In this document: in pieces, positions 61,832 through 64,000 of the stretch
Layout: each line of letters opens with the position of its first letter
Numbering within the stretch: position 1 is the first letter of the stretch
Assembly (NCBI RefSeq): GCF_031082405.1
Contig: NZ_JAVHJU010000067.1
Coordinates: 374,040 to 438,039, forward strand
Reading direction: 5' to 3'
Source of the DNA: Amycolatopsis sp. A133
Lineage (GTDB): Bacteria > Actinomycetota > Actinomycetes > Mycobacteriales > Pseudonocardiaceae
Length of the DNA: 64,000 nt
Notes under the pieces: model-generated
Databases searched by the model: none
What the model was told of the DNA's origin: nothing
Seen by the model: the letters and a program-made list of their open reading frames with translations, nothing else
Position numbers and translations under genes: made by a program

Positions 61832-62290
61832 CTACGCCGCGATGGTCGAGGCCAGCTTGGGCTGGCCGATCGTCGTGCGCAACGTCGTGTTCATGCGCGG
61901 GGCCGGGGAAACCCGCAGGTCGGCGAGGTCGTTGCCGATCAGCTCGGACATCAGGCGACCGCCTTCGATGCCGGCCGCCGAGGCCTCGGCGCCCCTCTTC
62001 TCCCGGGGCTTGCCTTCCACGATCCGCTCGTCGACCGGTGCGACCTCGACGTTGTCGAGGGCCGAAACGTCCGCCGCCACGTGGTGCAGCAGCTCGCCGA
62101 GCGGAAGGTCCAGGGCCTGGCAGATGGACGCGAGCAGCTCGCTCGACGCCTCCTTCTGGCCCCGCTCCACCTCCGAGAGGTAGCCGAGGCTGACCCTGGC
62201 GGCGCGGGAGATGTCGCGCAGCGTACGACGCTGGTTGGTGCGGGCATGACGGAGCCGATCACCGATCGCCTCACGCAACAGCACGGTCAT
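61832..62290 (-). CDS. clgR: ClgR-type transcription regulator
   Basis: HTH regulator of 152 residues. IGDRLRHARTNQRRTLRDISRAARVSLGYLSEVERGQKEASS is the conserved ClgR DNA-binding part (given here in motif form: RLRHARTNQ, SLGYLSEVERG). The protein ends in IAA; relatives are cleared by Clp protease through a C-terminal Ala pair. It activates clp genes and, in mycobacteria, the psp locus next to it. ATG 62290 has GGGAGG ahead; a GTG at 62293 is adjacent. Confidence 0.9.
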   Translation of the reverse strand: MTVLLREAIGDRLRHARTNQRRTLRDISRAARVSLGYLSEVERGQKEASSELLASICQALDLPLGELLHHVAADVSALDNVEVAPVDERIVEGKPREKRGAEASAAGIEGGRLMSELIGNDLADLRVSPAPRMNTTLRTTIGQPKLASTIAA

Positions 62291-62365
62291 CACGCGCCTC
62301 CCTTCCGTACAAGTACCCCCTACGTTACCCAGAGCGGCGCCCCGGGCGCAGGAGTTGGTGTGCCC

Positions 62366-62382
62366 GTACGCCAAGGGCGAAC
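62366..62382 (-). promoter_or_regulatory. Candidate ClgR operator
   Basis: GTACGCCAAGGGCGAAC is a near-perfect 17-nt dyad (GTACGCC/GGCGAAC) containing CGC-N5-GCG, the shape of ClgR sites. A second CGC-N5-GCG lies at 62338-62348. Both are in the 99-nt gap between the clgR start and cinA stop, suiting autoactivation. Confidence 0.5.
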
Positions 62383-62389
62383 GCGTGTT

Positions 62390-62968
62390 TCACGCCAAAT
62401 GTTCCCCGAGCAGGGCAAACGCCGCCCGGACCGATTCGGTCCTGATCAAATCGCGATCTCCGGTCAAGGCCAGCGTACGGACTGTGACAAACGAGGCTTC
62501 GCCTCGGGTCGGGGGCTCCGCCACCCGAGCCCCCGAAAGACGCGGTGTGCGTGTTCCCGGCCCAGCGAGCCCCACGTGCACGGTGCCCGGCTCGACGCCG
62601 TCCTGCGGCGACGGCCCGGCCACGCCGGTCAGCCCGAGGCCCCAGGTGGCGCCACACCGGTCGCGGGCCCCCTCGGCCAGCTGGGCGGCGACCTCGGGGT
62701 GGACGGCGCCGTGCTCGGCCAGCAGGCCCGCGTCGACGCCGGCCAGTGCCGCCTTCAGCTCGGTGGCGTAGACGACGAAGCCGCCGCGCAAGACCGCGCT
62801 CGCCCCCGGCACGCGCGCCAGGGTCGCGCAGACGAGCCCGGCGGTCAGCGACTCGGCGGCGGCGACCGTCTCGCCCCGCCCGGTCAGTGCCGCGACGAGC
62901 GCCGCGGCCTGCTCGTCCCCGTCTCCCGGAGGTCGCACCTCGCCCGGGGACGCGGCCGGCGGCGTCAC
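62390..62968 (-). CDS. cinA: CinA C-terminal-domain protein (NMN amidohydrolase type)
   Basis: Protein of 192 residues with the CinA C-terminal fold: AAAESLTAGLVCATLARVPGAS, GGFVVYATELKAALAGV, and GLTGVAGPSPQDGVEPGTVHVGL. The N-terminal MoaB-like half of full CinA is absent, which is common in actinobacteria. The related PncC activity converts nicotinamide mononucleotide to nicotinate mononucleotide. Starts 2 nt before pgsA stop, same operon. Confidence 0.92.
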   Translation of the reverse strand: MTPPAASPGEVRPPGDGDEQAAALVAALTGRGETVAAAESLTAGLVCATLARVPGASAVLRGGFVVYATELKAALAGVDAGLLAEHGAVHPEVAAQLAEGARDRCGATWGLGLTGVAGPSPQDGVEPGTVHVGLAGPGTRTPRLSGARVAEPPTRGEASFVTVRTLALTGDRDLIRTESVRAAFALLGEHLA

Positions 62969-62970
62969 GC

Positions 62971-63612
62971 TCAGCTCCCGGTGACCCGGCGCCCGGCCGC
63001 CCGGAGGCGGACCGCCCGGACCAGGTAGTCCACGCCCGTGACCACGGTCAGCACCAGCGCCAGTCCCATCAGCGCCCAGCGGACCGGGTCCGCGCCCACC
63101 GGCAGCGGCAGCAGGTACGCCACGATCGCGGCGATCTGGGCCAACGTCTTCGCCTTGCCGCCGCGGCTGGCCGGGATCACGCCGTGGCGGATCACCCAGA
63201 ACCGCAGCAGCGTGACGCCGATCTCACGGACCGCGATGACGATCGTGACCCACCAGCCGAGCTCGCCCAGCACGCTCAGCCCGACCAGGGCGGCGCCGGT
63301 GAGCGCCTTGTCCGCGATCGGGTCGGCGATCTTGCCGAAGTCGGTGATCAGGCCGTACTTGCGGGCCACCCAGCCGTCCAGCTGGTCGGTGGCCGAGGCG
63401 ATGGCGAACAGCCCGGTCGCGAGCGCGCGCCAGGTCGTGTCGTGCCCGTCGCCGACGAACAGCGCGACGATGAACAGCGGCACCAGGACGAGCCGCGAGA
63501 GCGTCAGGAGGTTCGCGACGTTGAGCGTCGGAACCGGGGTCGGCTCGGGGACCTGGGCGGGGGCATCGTGCGTCAGGCCCTCGTCGGCGGCGTCGCTGGG
63601 GAGCGCACTCAC
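62971..63612 (-). CDS. pgsA: CDP-alcohol phosphatidyltransferase (PgsA type)
   Basis: Membrane enzyme of 213 residues. The catalytic DQLDGWVARKYG with following GKIADPIADK is the CDP-alcohol transferase motif D-x2-D-G-x2-A-R-x8-G-x3-D-x3-D. About six helices. It most likely makes phosphatidylglycerol phosphate or a related anionic lipid. Cotranslated with rimO (4-nt overlap) and cinA. Confidence 0.92.
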   Translation of the reverse strand: MSALPSDAADEGLTHDAPAQVPEPTPVPTLNVANLLTLSRLVLVPLFIVALFVGDGHDTTWRALATGLFAIASATDQLDGWVARKYGLITDFGKIADPIADKALTGAALVGLSVLGELGWWVTIVIAVREIGVTLLRFWVIRHGVIPASRGGKAKTLAQIAAIVAYLLPLPVGADPVRWALMGLALVLTVVTGVDYLVRAVRLRAAGRRVTGS

Positions 63613-64000
63613 CGGTCGGCGTCCGGGACCGCGCGGACGATCAGGTCCACGCCCGCCGAATCCACGACCTCGCAGCGCAGGAAGTCACCGACCTGCACCT
63701 TTTCCGGCGCGTCGAGGATGATGCACTCGCCGTCGACCTCGGGGGCCTGGTGCGCCGCGCGGCCGGTGAGCTCGCCGTCGTCGTCCAGCTCGACCAGGAC
63801 GTCCACGAACGTGCCGATCCGGTCCTCGGCGCGCTGCGCGGTCAGCTCCTCGACCAGCGCGGAGATCCGGGTGACGCGCTCGGCCACCACCGCGGGGTCG
63901 AGCTTGCCGTCGAAGGTCTCGGCTTCGGTGCCGTCCTCGTCGGAGTAGCCGAAGACGCCGACGGCGTCGAGGCGCGCGCCGGTGAGGAACCGCTCGAGCT
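63609..64000 (-). CDS. rimO: Ribosomal protein S12 methylthiotransferase RimO, C-terminal part
   Basis: Only the C-terminal 130 codons lie in the window; the gene continues past the edge. ERFLTGARLDAVGVFGYSDEDGTEA and the C-terminal TRAM domain (EVDGECIILD, VGDFLRCEVVDSAG) identify RimO, a radical-SAM enzyme that thiomethylates ribosomal S12. The radical-SAM Cys motif is outside the window. It overlaps the pgsA start by 4 nt. Confidence 0.88.
   Translation of the reverse strand, partial: LERFLTGARLDAVGVFGYSDEDGTEAETFDGKLDPAVVAERVTRISALVEELTAQRAEDRIGTFVDVLVELDDDGELTGRAAHQAPEVDGECIILDAPEKVQVGDFLRCEVVDSAGVDLIVRAVPDADR

Overview
The window is high-GC actinomycete chromosome. GTG starts, ATGA/GTGA-coupled operons, mycobacterium-type gene clusters and a type VII secretion cassette point to a filamentous actinobacterium of the Pseudonocardiaceae, most likely Amycolatopsis or a close relative. 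That placement is inferred from gene content and order, not from a database match.

Layout. (1) 1-13.6 kb: an iron-box-controlled but broken fprA, trpG/pabA, a two-gene ABC exporter and an EACC1-like small protein on the right strand; then the leftward signalling/cell-wall operon fhaA-fhaB-pstP-rodA-pbpA-pknA-pknB and a tRNA-Leu(CAG) behind it. In mycobacteria this set lies next to oriC. (2) 13.7-26.4 kb: accessory stretch with a secreted trypsin-like protease, FKBP isomerase, a large secreted penicillin-acylase-type enzyme, a cyclopropane synthase/DUF1295 pair, DinB-like protein, and a run of regulator/target pairs (MarR/OsmC, CGNR/MFS, LysR/EamA, NmrA-like reductase), each with a clear palindrome in its control region. 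(3) 26.5-41.5 kb: the leftward division/cell-wall (dcw) cluster mraZ-rsmH-ftsL-ftsI-murE-murF-mraY-murD-ftsW-murG-murC-ftsQ. ftsZ does not follow ftsQ. The mraZ promoter carries four MraZ-type repeats and the mraZ-rsmH spacer encodes a long hairpin fitting the mraW RNA motif. (4) 41.9-44.2 kb: a four-gene ESX cassette (YxxxD helical protein, DUF3558 lipoprotein, PPE-like protein, EspG-like chaperone). (5) 44.4-49.7 kb: MoxR ATPase, DUF58, an 84-residue repeat protein, and a membrane transglutaminase. (6) 50-59 kb: DUF3040, DNA polymerase IV, methyltransferase, ParA-like ATPase, Nei glycosylase, adenosine-deaminase family enzyme, an unusual structured element, GNAT, pyrD and an amidase homologue lacking its catalytic residues. 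(7) 59.6-64 kb: the envelope-stress/proteolysis block pspM-pspA-clgR-cinA-pgsA-rimO, the last gene cut by the window edge.

How it fits together: PknA/PknB and PstP form an opposing kinase/phosphatase pair with two FHA readers, next to the elongation SEDS/PBP pair RodA-PbpA; the dcw cluster supplies lipid II and the division SEDS/PBP pair FtsW-FtsI. ClgR-PspA-PspM would defend the membrane that both machineries use.

The most distinctive non-coding feature is a set of intergenic inverted-repeat elements placed just after stop codons: a 46-nt perfect hairpin (two copies in opposite orientation at 10 and 18292, sharing a flank) and three arrays of about 20-21-nt units built on the word CGCGTGAT (41.7, 49.7 and 59.4 kb), each made of direct copies followed by inverted copies. 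No rRNA, CRISPR array, insertion sequence or phage gene was seen.
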